Shown here in pieces: positions 1-9,745 of a DNA stretch of 64,000 bases (its first letter is position 1; the number at the start of each line of letters is the position of its first letter). A program made the position numbers and the translations under genes. Below the pieces are notes generated by a model. That model was not told the origin of the DNA and searched no databases. It saw only the letters and a program-made list of their open reading frames with translations. The DNA comes from Kluyvera georgiana ATCC 51603 (lineage in GTDB: Bacteria > Pseudomonadota > Gammaproteobacteria > Enterobacterales > Enterobacteriaceae): assembly GCF_001654985.1 (NCBI RefSeq), contig NZ_LXEU01000015.1:1-64000 (forward strand). Reading direction: 5' to 3'.

Positions 1-2839
1 AGCGGAAATAATCGGTCAGGGTGACGGTATCGTCAGTGCCGTAGGCGTGAATGATCAGGTCGTAACCGGACTTTTCCATGACGAGGTCGGCGGCGGTAGC
101 CCCCTGGAACACAAGGGTGTTGACGGAGGAGGTGGCAGAGTCAGAAACGGTGTCCTGGCCGTGGCCTTTATTAAAGACATAGGTATCGTCGCCGCTGCCA
201 CCAGAGAGTTTATCGTTGCCGGTGCCGCCGTCGAGGGTGTCATTGCCGTTATTGCCATTAAGGGAGTCGTTGCCGGTACCGCCGTCGAGGGTGTCATTGC
301 CGTTATTGCCATTAAGGGAGTCGTTGCCGGTGCCGCCGTCGAGGGTGTCATTGCCGTTATTGCCATTAAGGGAGTCGTTGCCGGCACCTCCGTCGAGAAT
401 GTCATTGCCATCATAGCCGCTCAGGCTGTCGTTGCCGGCATAACCATAGAGGGTATCGGCGTTATTCCAGCCGCTGAGGGTGTCATTGCCGTCGGTACCA
501 TAGACGGGGAAGCCCATGGCGGCGAGATCAGCCATGGAGAGGGTCTGATCGTCAAGGGTGATACTGAATTTACGGTAGCTAGCGGAGCTGAAGTAGTTGG
601 TCAGGGTGACGGTGTCGTCGGAGCCGTAGGCGTGGATAACCAGGTCATTGCCGGATTTTGCCAGGACGAGGTCAGAGGCAGAGGCATCGTTAAAGATCAG
701 GGTGTTGACCGTATCTGCTGCTGAGTCCTGAACGATGTCCTGACCGTGGCCTCTTGTAAAGAGATATGTATCGTTACCACTGCCACTAGGTAGAACTCCA
801 TTCGAATAAAAGCTGAACGTATACAATGCAGCCTTAGCTGATATGTCACGTTTAAAATAGCTATCACTATCTACATATTGCATCAGATTATGTGCGATAC
901 TTACAATTGCCGCGTATTTATAAATATCTTCAGACTGTAATTTATCTAGAAGAGTATAGAATTCTGATGTATCAATAGTTAACCCTGTGTATTCCTTGTT
1001 GTGAATAATATTTAAAGTGGAGAACTCTTCTTTATATAATGTTTGAGATAAAAGCTGAGCTTGGATATATAATCTGAATTTAGCATACTCACTTTCGATA
1101 AGTTTGGATGCGTTTGACAGAGGGTTGGCGTTATTGCTGCCATTTGGGTTGTTGTATTTATTGTTTGTGATGTTTTCCAAAGCCGCTAAATGTCGCGCAT
1201 CTACATTGCTACCTCTGCTCTCCTCATCAACATTAACAACCCCAGTCCATTCGAAGATGATAGAATCAATGAAATCAGAATTAAATCCTTTTGATGGTGA
1301 TAAACTTAACTCCGTAAGTAATGAATGAAGTTTTTTATTAGTACTGGCAACATTATAAATGTCCGGTACGATGCCATATCCTCGGATAAACGGGAGGGTT
1401 GCAAAGAAATCAAGGTTATATTCCTTATGGTTATAATTACTATCAGTTTGGTTTGTAGCAAACCAAACGTCTGTGGCAATTCCAGTTGAACCATCATCAA
1501 ATTTAAATTCGCCTATTTGGCGGTGAGTGTTTCCATTCGCATCTTTTGCTGTGGATGTTTTATATTTTAGGGAAATTGAAGATATATTAAAATAAGAAAG
1601 GCCCTTTAACTCTCCTTCGTCAACGACAGCATTGCTGTTACTATCTTGCCATATTTTTAAATCATCCCAGATGCTATCATCATAATCTATTTTGTTATTG
1701 TTATCGGTATCCCATTTTTTTAGTGCTACAAAACCATTTGGTGCATAATTTCCATTGGTTATTGTATTATTCCCCCATAGCTCTTGTCCTGTATCAATTT
1801 TACCATCCTTGTTAATATCATAAACGAGTAATCCATCATCTGGTGAAACCCATCCAGTGTTTTCAGAGAATCCATTTCCGTCATGATCAAAGTATATATC
1901 ATTGTTTTTACTAATTGTTTCGACCCCATCATTATCTAGATCAATGATAATTGGACTGGTTGTTTTTTCAGCTTTTTCTATGCTTGGGAACATAAAGTCA
2001 TTCCCAAACAAATCTAAAAGTCTTAAGGGATCGAGAGCAAGGGAAGGATCGTTATCGATTGCTTTGTTTATGTTATGTATTAGTTCAGCATAGTTTTGAA
2101 CTTTTGAATCAAGGAAACCACACAGCTCCTGGAGCGCACTATTTCGCGATAATTCGGATTCATCAAAATTAGGATTGTCTCTTAGTGTATAAATCATAGC
2201 CATTTCATTTTGAGCCTGCTCATTTAGTGGGGCAAGTGCAGGATATTTTAATGAAAGCTCATTAAGATATTTTAACTCTGGCATGAGAAATGACTCAATA
2301 GCGTCATCTAAGTTTTGTTTGCTATCTAAAAATGCATCTATATAACTATTGTTATAATTGTTTAATGAATCGTTATAATCTATAGGATCATCTTTTGAAT
2401 TGTTTTTATAAATTTGTTCGTAAAGGTCAACCACGCCGAATGGAGTATTAACATTGTCCATTAAGTGTATGCCAGAATCAGATAAGACCTTCGCAACTGC
2501 CGTGGTGCAATTGTAATCACCATTACCATCGGGTGTTAAATCATAATTACTTCCTGAATTCTTAAACTTTTCAATATTATTTATTAACAGTTCATGTTGT
2601 TCATCGGATATTCTGAGGGAGATCTCTTGCGATGTAGGACGACCATCCATAGCCTTATTAGTGAAAATACCTGTGCTATCTGCACCAAAAAATGTGCCTG
2701 CGTCTGGTGAAGAAAAACTAAAGAATTCTGTTTTTATATTTCCATCATCATCAACTACCGTATACTCTAGCCATGTATGGACGAATCCGTTTCCGTCTAT
2801 GAGCGATGCGTCATTTTTTATTTTGATGGTATAAGACAT
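1..2839 (-). CDS. Large RTX-type calcium-binding protein, C-terminus cut by the window edge
   Basis: The frame is open from the ATG at 2839 (preceded by GGAGG) to position 1, giving at least 946 residues. By eye the order is as follows. Residues 1-150 are a globular region with His21 (VHTWLEY) and an Asn110-Cys111 pair (DYNCTTAVAKVL). Next is a helical spacer. From about residue 290 there is a run of EF-hand/dockerin-like Asp loops (DLDNDGVE, DHDGNGF, DINKDGKID, DTDNNNKID, DSNSNAVVDEGEL). The C-terminal part visible here alternates haemolysin-related segments (HAYGSDDTVTLTNYF) with glycine-aspartate nonapeptide repeats (GNDTLDGGTGND). Such proteins leave the cell by type I secretion through an uncleaved C-terminal signal, here off the window. 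No hlyC-like acyltransferase is present. The gene is AT-rich compared with the core genes. Being an RTX substrate is clear; the enzymatic nature of the N-terminal domain is inference. An adhesin or a bacteriocin-like effector are both possible. Confidence 0.85.
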   Translation of the reverse strand, partial: MSYTIKIKNDASLIDGNGFVHTWLEYTVVDDDGNIKTEFFSFSSPDAGTFFGADSTGIFTNKAMDGRPTSQEISLRISDEQHELLINNIEKFKNSGSNYDLTPDGNGDYNCTTAVAKVLSDSGIHLMDNVNTPFGVVDLYEQIYKNNSKDDPIDYNDSLNNYNNSYIDAFLDSKQNLDDAIESFLMPELKYLNELSLKYPALAPLNEQAQNEMAMIYTLRDNPNFDESELSRNSALQELCGFLDSKVQNYAELIHNINKAIDNDPSLALDPLRLLDLFGNDFMFPSIEKAEKTTSPIIIDLDNDGVETISKNNDIYFDHDGNGFSENTGWVSPDDGLLVYDINKDGKIDTGQELWGNNTITNGNYAPNGFVALKKWDTDNNNKIDYDDSIWDDLKIWQDSNSNAVVDEGELKGLSYFNISSISLKYKTSTAKDANGNTHRQIGEFKFDDGSTGIATDVWFATNQTDSNYNHKEYNLDFFATLPFIRGYGIVPDIYNVASTNKKLHSLLTELSLSPSKGFNSDFIDSIIFEWTGVVNVDEESRGSNVDARHLAALENITNNKYNNPNGSNNANPLSNASKLIESEYAKFRLYIQAQLLSQTLYKEEFSTLNIIHNKEYTGLTIDTSEFYTLLDKLQSEDIYKYAAIVSIAHNLMQYVDSDSYFKRDISAKAALYTFSFYSNGVLPSGSGNDTYLFTRGHGQDIVQDSAADTVNTLIFNDASASDLVLAKSGNDLVIHAYGSDDTVTLTNYFSSASYRKFSITLDDQTLSMADLAAMGFPVYGTDGNDTLSGWNNADTLYGYAGNDSLSGYDGNDILDGGAGNDSLNGNNGNDTLDGGTGNDSLNGNNGNDTLDGGTGNDSLNGNNGNDTLDGGTGNDKLSGGSGDDTYVFNKGHGQDTVSDSATSSVNTLVFQGATAADLVMEKSGYDLIIHAYGTDDTVTLTDYFR
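221..382 (-). repeat. 54-bp tandem repeats encoding RTX nonapeptides
   Basis: Three nearly identical 54-bp units (221-274, 275-328, 329-382) follow each other, with a diverged fourth starting at 383. Each encodes two nine-residue RTX turns on the minus strand (GNDTLDGGT and GNDSLNGNN). The high DNA identity between units suggests recent duplication and possible length variation by recombination or slippage. The unit is a multiple of three, so gain or loss keeps the frame. Confidence 0.8.
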
Positions 2840-2853
2840 TGTAACCTCCATAT

Positions 2854-3423
2854 TTACCAGACAAAGTGTGATTTTTCAACATCAATGAAAAAATTATTTA
2901 CGTCAGGGCAAATTTCATTTTTAAAATAAAACGTTGTTTCAATTACATAGTTAGTGTTTCGCTTTAAGGTAGTGCTAAAAACACGGCTTTCAGATAATTT
3001 TCCATCTATTTTTTCGGAGTTTCCGAATATTCTTTCTTTTGAGTTGTTATCAAATGTTGATGTGTTTGCATTATATTCGGCTGCATCTATAAATTTGTTG
3101 GGATAGGCTTTTTCATATATAAAAATATAAAAATCAGGAAATGAATTGCGATTTTCAATAGCGTTATTTACTAGGCTTATAAAATATTTCCCTCCTTTTC
3201 CTGTCTTTATTTCCTTAGATGGCATAGAGTATTTTATCCAATTGTTATCATCCACATCTCTATAGCATTTGATGCTAGGTGTGTTTTCTTTGTACTCAAT
3301 GCCATAAGCCGTGTTGTAGAATATGAATAAGAAAACTATATAACATAGCTTGTGTTTTTTTATTTTATCTTGATTTTTTTTAAAGCCGAATATGGTATAA
3401 TTTCTTTCTGTGTTTATCTGCAT
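2854..3423 (-). CDS. Small exported protein of unknown function upstream of the RTX gene
   Basis: This 189-residue protein is not one I recognise. The ATG at 3423 is preferred over the one at 3462 because GGAGAA lies just before it. The N-terminus is basic and followed by a hydrophobic stretch (about residues 24-40, CYIVFLFIFYNTAYG), which looks like a signal peptide or membrane anchor. The remainder is polar, Lys/Asn-rich and predicted to be outside the cytoplasm. The stop lies 14 nt before the RTX start, so the two genes are almost certainly co-transcribed. Its place directly before a secreted RTX protein would suit a periplasmic immunity or accessory protein, but nothing in the sequence proves this. 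AT content is high, as in the RTX gene. Confidence 0.75.
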   Translation of the reverse strand: MQINTERNYTIFGFKKNQDKIKKHKLCYIVFLFIFYNTAYGIEYKENTPSIKCYRDVDDNNWIKYSMPSKEIKTGKGGKYFISLVNNAIENRNSFPDFYIFIYEKAYPNKFIDAAEYNANTSTFDNNSKERIFGNSEKIDGKLSESRVFSTTLKRNTNYVIETTFYFKNEICPDVNNFFIDVEKSHFVW

Positions 3424-3743
3424 TGTATTTTCTCCGTGAGTTGTTAAGTGTATCAATAACAATGCTAGCCTAAATGGTTAATATTCATTGGAATGGAATA
3501 TTTTAATGTTTTATTCAGTGTGGTGATGTTTTTATTTCTTCTGTTATCGTTTGCATAAGTAGATTATCAGATTTTTTAATGTAACCATTGATAATGGTAT
3601 TATATTTTGATGATTTATTATTTGGCGTTTAACATTCCTTTTGATTATGTTTTTATTTCAGTTTCTTGACTGTTTATATACTACTAAAATATTAGGGTTA
3701 TAATATGATGGGGGCCATGTTTTAGCAAAATTGGTAATTATCG
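3424..3743. promoter_or_regulatory. AT-rich divergent intergenic region of the RTX/T1SS locus
   Basis: This 320-bp gene-free stretch separates the minus-strand RTX pair from the plus-strand exporter genes and must hold both promoters. A TATAAT sequence at 3699-3704 could be the -10 element for the exporter genes, but no well-spaced -35 is evident. The region is strongly AT-rich, which would suit H-NS silencing of an acquired locus (inference). No clear operator or terminator was seen. Confidence 0.4.
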
Positions 3744-5870
3744 ATGATTGAGGTTTCCGGGGTTGATGGTTCGTCTGTAATGATCTCTTCACTTTATATT
3801 TTGGCCAGCTTTTACGGTATTGCAATTAATTGTGATGATATCAAACACCGCTTCGACCCAGATGGACAGGGCATGACGCAGCAGCAATGGCTGCTTGCCG
3901 CCCGGGATGTGGGACTCACGGTTAAAGCCGTCAAGAAAGAGATCCATCGATTGCATAAACTCTCGTTGCCAGCAATGGTCTGGGACGATAACGGAAGGCA
4001 CTTTATTCTGGCGAAAATAGAGGGGGAGAAATATTTAATACAAGACCCTGAGTTAAAGAAAATTGTTGTTCTGGATAGGGATGCCTTCTCTAAACGATAC
4101 ACTGGAACATTGATTCTTGTAACTACAAGACAAAATATAAATAATATTCTTAAAAGGTTCGATTTTTCTTGGTTCATTCCTGCCGTAATTAAATACCGCC
4201 GTATCTTCCTTGAGGTTTTGATTGCGTCAGTGGTGCTACAGTTTTTTGCATTGATTACGCCACTTTTTTTTCAGGTGGTCATGGACAAAGTGCTTGTACA
4301 TCGAGGAATGAGTACACTCAATGTCATATCTGTAGCGCTTATCATTGTGTTCTTTTTTGAGGTTATCCTGGGAGGATTAAGAACCTATATCTTTGCTCAC
4401 ACCACCAGTCGTATTGATGTTGAACTTGGCGCATGGATTTTCCGTCACCTGCTCAAGTTACCTATTTCCTGGTTTGAAAAAAGAAGGGTCGGCGACACGG
4501 TCGCCAGAGTACGTGAGCTAGAACAAATCCGCAGCTTTTTGACCGGTCAGGCGCTAACGTCAGTCCTCGATCTTTTGTTCTCTTTCATTTTTATTACCGT
4601 GATGTGGTTCTACAGCGGGTGGTTAACGCTAGTCGTGCTGATATCCTTACCCTGTTATGCCATCTGGTCCGCACTGCTGAGCCCTGTTTTACGCAGTCGC
4701 TTAAATGAGAAGTTTGCCCGAGGGGCCGACAACCAATCTTTCCTGGTTGAGTCCATCAGCGCAATGAACACCATAAAATCAATGGCCGTTGAACCTCAGA
4801 CGACCCAGCATTGGGATAAACAGCTTGCCGCCTATGTCAGTGCGGGGTTCAAGGTTACCGTGTTGGCAACAATTGGCCAGCAAGGGATCCAGATTATCCA
4901 GAAGCTGGTGACGGTGGTTAACTTATGGCTGGGGGCACAGCTTGTCATACAGGGTGATCTGTCAGTAGGGCAATTAATTGCCTTCAACATGCTTGCCGGG
5001 CAGGTCGCCGCGCCGGTTATCAGGCTTGCCCAGCTATGGCAGGATTTTCAGCAGGTTGGTATTTCGGTGGCCAGGTTGGGAGATATCCTGAATACGCCAA
5101 CAGAAGTGAGCCACAGCCGTTTGGCGTTGCCCGCCATAAAAGGGCAGATTGACTTTGATAACGTGCAGTTTCGGTATCGTGTTGATGGGCCGCTTATTAT
5201 TAAAAATTTAAAGCTAGCAATAAAGGTGGGGGAGGTTGTTGGCATTGTCGGCCGTTCAGGCTCAGGAAAGAGCACGTTAACTCGTCTTGTTCAACGGCTG
5301 TATACCCCGGAGCAAGGGCGAGTACTTGTCGATGGTAACGATCTTGCACTGGCTGATCCTGCATGGCTAAGGCGACAGATTGGCATAGTGTTACAAGAGA
5401 ACGCTCTGCTGAATCGCAGCATCAGAGACAACATCGCGTTGAGTGAACCGGGTATCCCATTAGAACGGGTAATTGCAGCCGCAGAAATGGCTGGTGCCCA
5501 TGATTTTATTATGAAACTTCCCGAAGGCTATGATACTCAGGTGGGAGAACAAGGCTCGCAATTATCGGGCGGCCAGCGGCAAAGAATTGCCATTGCCCGA
5601 GCCATTATCTCTAACCCTCGAATTCTTATTTTTGATGAAGCAACCAGCGCACTTGATTATGAGTCAGAAAAAATAATCATGGATAACATGCAGAAGATCT
5701 GCATGAACAGAACCGTAATTATTATTGCCCACCGATTGTCTACCGTTCGCTTTGCACATCGCATTATCGCTATGGATCAGGGCGAGATCGTTGAACAAGG
5801 TAGTCATACTGAACTGCTTAATAAAGAGAATGGATATTACCGTTACCTTTATCAATTGCAGGCGAATTAG
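3744..5870 (+). CDS. Type I secretion ABC permease/ATPase (HlyB-like)
   Basis: The 708-residue length and sequence closely follow the E. coli alpha-haemolysin exporter HlyB. Residues 1-130 form a C39-like domain without the catalytic cysteine (GVDGSSVMI at its place) but with a His in DNGRHFIL, so it should bind substrate rather than cleave a leader. Residues 150-430 hold the transmembrane helices ([19 protein letters not shown]). The C-terminal ATPase has Walker A GRSGSGKS, signature LSGGQ, Walker [13 protein letters not shown] and H-loop [10 protein letters not shown]. It should power export of the divergent RTX protein together with the HlyD-like adaptor encoded 33 bp downstream and a TolC channel from elsewhere. 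The start has a weak ribosome-binding site. Confidence 0.95.
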   Translation: MIEVSGVDGSSVMISSLYILASFYGIAINCDDIKHRFDPDGQGMTQQQWLLAARDVGLTVKAVKKEIHRLHKLSLPAMVWDDNGRHFILAKIEGEKYLIQDPELKKIVVLDRDAFSKRYTGTLILVTTRQNINNILKRFDFSWFIPAVIKYRRIFLEVLIASVVLQFFALITPLFFQVVMDKVLVHRGMSTLNVISVALIIVFFFEVILGGLRTYIFAHTTSRIDVELGAWIFRHLLKLPISWFEKRRVGDTVARVRELEQIRSFLTGQALTSVLDLLFSFIFITVMWFYSGWLTLVVLISLPCYAIWSALLSPVLRSRLNEKFARGADNQSFLVESISAMNTIKSMAVEPQTTQHWDKQLAAYVSAGFKVTVLATIGQQGIQIIQKLVTVVNLWLGAQLVIQGDLSVGQLIAFNMLAGQVAAPVIRLAQLWQDFQQVGISVARLGDILNTPTEVSHSRLALPAIKGQIDFDNVQFRYRVDGPLIIKNLKLAIKVGEVVGIVGRSGSGKSTLTRLVQRLYTPEQGRVLVDGNDLALADPAWLRRQIGIVLQENALLNRSIRDNIALSEPGIPLERVIAAAEMAGAHDFIMKLPEGYDTQVGEQGSQLSGGQRQRIAIARAIISNPRILIFDEATSALDYESEKIIMDNMQKICMNRTVIIIAHRLSTVRFAHRIIAMDQGEIVEQGSHTELLNKENGYYRYLYQLQAN

Positions 5871-5903
5871 GTTATTCAGGGATATATAGTATCAGGAGGA
5901 TAT

Positions 5904-7337
5904 ATGCGGGACTGGCTGAATAATTTCTTAGACTTATGGCTACGTTACAAGAAAGCTTTTTATGAGACCTGGGCAATACGTAAACAACTTGAAATACAGG
6001 AACGCATGCAGGATGAACGGGAGTTTCTGCCAGCTCATCTGGAACTTATTGAAACACCGACCTCAGTAGCCCCCAAACTTGTTATGCGAATTATTATGGC
6101 TTTTGCTGTAATTGCATTGCTGTGGGCAATTATTGGGCAGGTTGAAATAGTGGCGGTGAGTACAGGGAAAACAATCCCTTCAGGACATAGTAAAGCTATT
6201 CAGCCGCTTGAAACATCCGTAATAAAACGAATTTATGTGAAAGATGGCGATCACGTTGAAAAAGGCGACCAGCTGATCGAACTGGCTGGAATAGGTTCTG
6301 ATAGCGACTATCAACAAGCGCGCCGCCAGCTTGATGCGGCTATTCTGGCCAAATTGCGTAATCAGGCTTTACTTCAGGCGCTGGATTCACGAACGATGCC
6401 TGATATTACGCTGGATGCAATCAAGCCTTATGCGCTGGTTGAAGTGGAAGTCGCTGCTGCAAAACAGCTTGTGCGCAACCAATATCAAAGCTGGTTTATA
6501 CAGGATGAGCAATCCCAGGCGATTTTACAGCAGCATCAGGCAGAACTCCGTTCAACAAGATCGCAGATAACAAAACTAAAGAATGTCGGAGAGATCGAAA
6601 AACAGCGCTTAGCCGATTATCAAAAATTGCGTGATAAAAATTACCTCTCCCAGCATGAACTCTATAGCCAACAGAGTAAAATTATTGAGAACGATCAGGA
6701 CCTGAAGAGTCTGTACGAGCAGCAAAAGCAGGTGCTGGAGAGCGTGCATCAGACGGAGAAAGAACGCAGCTTAAATCTACAACTCCTGAAACGAGATACG
6801 CTTGATGGGCTACGAGCTGCGAATGAAACGATCAATGAGCTACAGGAACAGCTTGCCAAAACGCGTCAACGGCAGATGCTGATGTCGCTGACTGCGCCAG
6901 TCTCTGGCGTGGTTCAACAGCTGGCTTTTCATTCTGAAGGCGGAGTCGTGATGGAAGGGCAGCCTATTATGATCCTTGCGCCGCTAAATGATACGATAGA
7001 AGTCGATGCGATGGTGGCGAATAAAGACATTGGTTTTGTCAAAGCGGGACAGGATGTCGTGGTAAAGATTGAATCTTTTCCTTATACCCGTTATGGCTAT
7101 CTGACAGGCAAAGTGCAGCATGTGAGCCTGGATGCAATTGAAGATGAAAAGCTCGGCTTAATTTTTAATGCCAGAGTCGCTTTAGACCAGCAAAAGATCA
7201 TGATTGAAAATACCAGCGTGCCGTTGAGCGCGGGAATGAATGTGACTGCCGAAATAAAAACAGGCAAGAGGAGGGTGATCGATTATCTGCTCAGCCCCCT
7301 CCAGACCACGATTGATAATAGCTTTATTGAGCGATAA
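5904..7337 (+). CDS. Type I secretion membrane fusion protein (HlyD-like)
   Basis: A 477-residue periplasmic adaptor similar in length and sequence to HlyD. A cytosolic N-terminus (about residues 1-55) is followed by one membrane helix (VMRIIMAFAVIALLWAIIG). Then come a lipoyl half-motif (VIKRIYVKDGDHVEKGDQL), a long coiled coil (about 130-320, rich in Gln/Glu/Lys), the second lipoyl half (APVSGVVQQL) and a beta-barrel region containing the HlyD-typical FPYTRYGYL segment. It bridges the ABC exporter and TolC. An AGGAGG ribosome-binding site precedes the ATG. No outer-membrane gene follows; the next gene is the convergent sfsB. Confidence 0.95.
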   Translation: MRDWLNNFLDLWLRYKKAFYETWAIRKQLEIQERMQDEREFLPAHLELIETPTSVAPKLVMRIIMAFAVIALLWAIIGQVEIVAVSTGKTIPSGHSKAIQPLETSVIKRIYVKDGDHVEKGDQLIELAGIGSDSDYQQARRQLDAAILAKLRNQALLQALDSRTMPDITLDAIKPYALVEVEVAAAKQLVRNQYQSWFIQDEQSQAILQQHQAELRSTRSQITKLKNVGEIEKQRLADYQKLRDKNYLSQHELYSQQSKIIENDQDLKSLYEQQKQVLESVHQTEKERSLNLQLLKRDTLDGLRAANETINELQEQLAKTRQRQMLMSLTAPVSGVVQQLAFHSEGGVVMEGQPIMILAPLNDTIEVDAMVANKDIGFVKAGQDVVVKIESFPYTRYGYLTGKVQHVSLDAIEDEKLGLIFNARVALDQQKIMIENTSVPLSAGMNVTAEIKTGKRRVIDYLLSPLQTTIDNSFIER

Positions 7338-7355
7338 ATACCGCACGAACGTCAC

Positions 7356-7628
7356 TCATTGGTGGCTGCGTGGTTTGCGCATCGCCTGTGTTCTATCGAT
7401 AAACTCATGGGTTACCGGATCGTGGTAGCGTGATGGCCAGATGACCCATGGATCCGTCTCCAGCACCTTCGCAATAATCATTTCACCCTTAGGCCAGGGG
7501 CGTGAGAGCACGTTGGCGAGCGTTGACGAGCTCAGGCCATTTTTGCGTGATTCTGCGGCCATTGACGTGCCTTTTTTGCGCAGCCCGGCGATGATGTCCG
7601 CCGGATGCCAGTCGATTAACTTATCCAT
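7356..7628 (-). CDS. sfsB: Ner/Nlp-type DNA-binding transcriptional regulator SfsB
   Basis: This 90-residue protein matches the E. coli SfsB (Nlp) family, small helix-turn-helix proteins related to the phage Mu Ner repressor, known from stimulating maltose gene expression. The fold covers nearly the whole chain (DWHPADIIAGLRKKGTSM then LSSSTLANVLSRPWPKGE), with the recognition helix around LSSSTLANVL. A strong GGGAGGAAG precedes the ATG. In E. coli sfsB lies between ispB and murA. Here ispB is in place but the HlyBD/RTX block begins where murA is expected. Confidence 0.9.
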   Translation of the reverse strand: MDKLIDWHPADIIAGLRKKGTSMAAESRKNGLSSSTLANVLSRPWPKGEMIIAKVLETDPWVIWPSRYHDPVTHEFIDRTQAMRKPRSHQ

Positions 7629-7790
7629 ACTTCCTCCCTGAGAGCGCTGTTTAAATCGTCATGTTGGGCGAGGAATGTACTGTAACGTGCTTTTCAGTAA
7701 GATTCTAAAAAGTTCGTGTAAGTTGCATTAAATTAGGAAAACGTTAATTTTCAGGCGCGAAATAACGTCATTGGGAGTTTTCAGGAACTT

Positions 7791-7810
7791 TCCCGCGCAT
7801 TGCGCGGGAG
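7791..7810. other. Inverted repeat beyond the ispB stop
   Basis: A near-perfect GC-rich palindrome (TCCCGCGCA facing TGCGCGGGA) lies 6 bp past the ispB stop codon. It could form a stable RNA hairpin at the 3' end of the ispB message. It lacks a U-tract, so it may protect the 3' end rather than terminate. Confidence 0.4.
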
Positions 7811-7815
7811 AGGGA

Positions 7816-8787
7816 TTAGCGATCGCGTTGAACCGCCATGTGGGCGAGGCCAATAAGCGCATCGCGCCATTGGGAGTCCGGAAGGGGGGCCAGGGCGGCA
7901 ATGGCTTTATCGGCTTCTTCTTCGGCACGCTGGCGCGTCCATTCCAGCGAGCCGCAGGCGGCCATCGCTTCCAGCACCGGTTCCAGCAGATGTCGGCCGT
8001 TACCCTGCTCGATAGCGCCGCGAATCAGCTGCGCTTGTTCCGCCGTGCCGTTACGCATGGCATGCAGCAGCGGCAGCGTTGGTTTACCTTCGTTCAGGTC
8101 ATCGCCGACGTTTTTACCCAGCGTTTCGCCATCGGCGCTGTAGTCGAGCAGGTCGTCGATCAGCTGGAAGGCGGTGCCCAGGTAGCGGCCATAATCCTGT
8201 AAGCCCTTTTCCTGCTCTGGCGTACAGCCAGCCAGCAGGCCGGAACATTGGGCGGCTGCTTCGAACAGACGTGCGGTCTTACTGTAGATCACACGCATAT
8301 AGTTCTCTTCGGTGATGTCCGGATCGTTCACGTTCATGAGCTGAAGGACTTCACCTTCTGCAATGACGTTGACGGCTTCAGACATGACTTCCAGCACCTT
8401 GAGTGAACCGAGGCTGGTCATCATCTGGAAGGCGCGGGTGTAGATAAAGTCGCCAACCAGCACGCTGGCCGCGTTGCCAAAGGCGGCGTTGGCCGTGGCC
8501 TTGCCACGGCGCATGTCGGACTCATCAACGACGTCGTCATGCAGGAGCGTCGCGGTATGAATAAATTCGATTAACGCGGCAATCTTGACGTGGGCGTTTC
8601 CCTGATAGCCAACGGCACGGGCTGCCAGCACGGCGATCATGGGACGAATCCGTTTTCCGCCGCCGCTAACGATGTAATAGCCAAGCTGGTTGATCAACTG
8701 GACGTCTGAGTTGAGCTGCTCAAGAATCGTCGCATTGACTCCCGCCATATCCTGCGCGGTTAACTCATTGATTTTTTGTAAATTCAT
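7816..8787 (-). CDS. ispB: Octaprenyl diphosphate synthase
   Basis: IspB makes the C40 side chain of ubiquinone and menaquinone by adding isopentenyl units to farnesyl diphosphate. The 323-residue protein has both aspartate-rich motifs of trans-prenyltransferases, DDVVD (in LLHDDVVDESDMRRG) and DDLLD (in FQLIDDLLDYSADG), and GGGKRIRP near the N-terminus. The start at 8787 (MNLQKINEL) gives exactly the E. coli length; the in-frame codon at 8820 would add 11 non-conserved residues. It is divergent from rplU, as in E. coli. Confidence 0.97.
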   Translation of the reverse strand: MNLQKINELTAQDMAGVNATILEQLNSDVQLINQLGYYIVSGGGKRIRPMIAVLAARAVGYQGNAHVKIAALIEFIHTATLLHDDVVDESDMRRGKATANAAFGNAASVLVGDFIYTRAFQMMTSLGSLKVLEVMSEAVNVIAEGEVLQLMNVNDPDITEENYMRVIYSKTARLFEAAAQCSGLLAGCTPEQEKGLQDYGRYLGTAFQLIDDLLDYSADGETLGKNVGDDLNEGKPTLPLLHAMRNGTAEQAQLIRGAIEQGNGRHLLEPVLEAMAACGSLEWTRQRAEEEADKAIAALAPLPDSQWRDALIGLAHMAVQRDR

Positions 8788-8944
8788 CGCAAAAGCCGGG
8801 CTTAATGTCCTGTTTACCACTTATCCATACGGGATAACGAAGGTTTTACGTTAGAGTTGTAGCTACGATTGTACTGAAAAAACGCGACAGATAAACGTTG
8901 CCGTGCGCGTTGTGTTTTTTTTCTGCATCTATTGATGGTAGCAC

Positions 8945-8973
8945 TTGTCAAAGGCTCGCGTTTTGCGTAATAT
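8945..8973 (+). promoter_or_regulatory. Probable sigma-70 promoter of rplU-rpmA-yhbE-obgE
   Basis: TTGTCA (8945-8950) and TAATAT (8968-8973) are separated by 17 bp and followed by a GC-rich discriminator (TCGCGCCC), typical of stringently controlled ribosomal protein promoters. It lies 70 bp before the rplU start. Confidence 0.6.
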
Positions 8974-8989
8974 TCGCGCCCTATTGTGA

Positions 8990-9355
<366 letters not shown>

Positions 9356-9374
9356 GTTAAGGGGAGCAGATTAA

Positions 9375-9632
<258 letters not shown>

Positions 9633-9656
9633 GTTATTCGCGTCCCGGTAACGGAT

Positions 9657-9687
9657 AAAAGCCCCGCAACACGTTGCGGGGCTTTTT
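9657..9687 (+). terminator. Rho-independent terminator after rpmA
   Basis: GCCCCGCAAC-AC-GTTGCGGGGC (9661-9682) followed by TTTT. It separates rplU-rpmA from yhbE-obgE, probably allowing partial read-through since no strong promoter is obvious before yhbE. Confidence 0.9.
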
Positions 9688-9745
9688 ACATTCGACGCCA
9701 GGTAAATGATGGTCTGTAGCGCTGTTTCAGGGTAGGAAATCCGGT

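Noticed and set aside
221-382. CRISPR-like direct repeats
   Set aside because: Units are contiguous with no spacers and code for RTX nonapeptides.
47-724. Open frames of 225 residues (plus) and 119 residues (minus, 55-414) with repetitive sequence
   Set aside because: They are shadow frames of the RTX repeats, whose 54-bp periodicity keeps several frames open. The true frame runs on the minus strand from 2839 and has a start, ribosome-binding site and recognisable domains.
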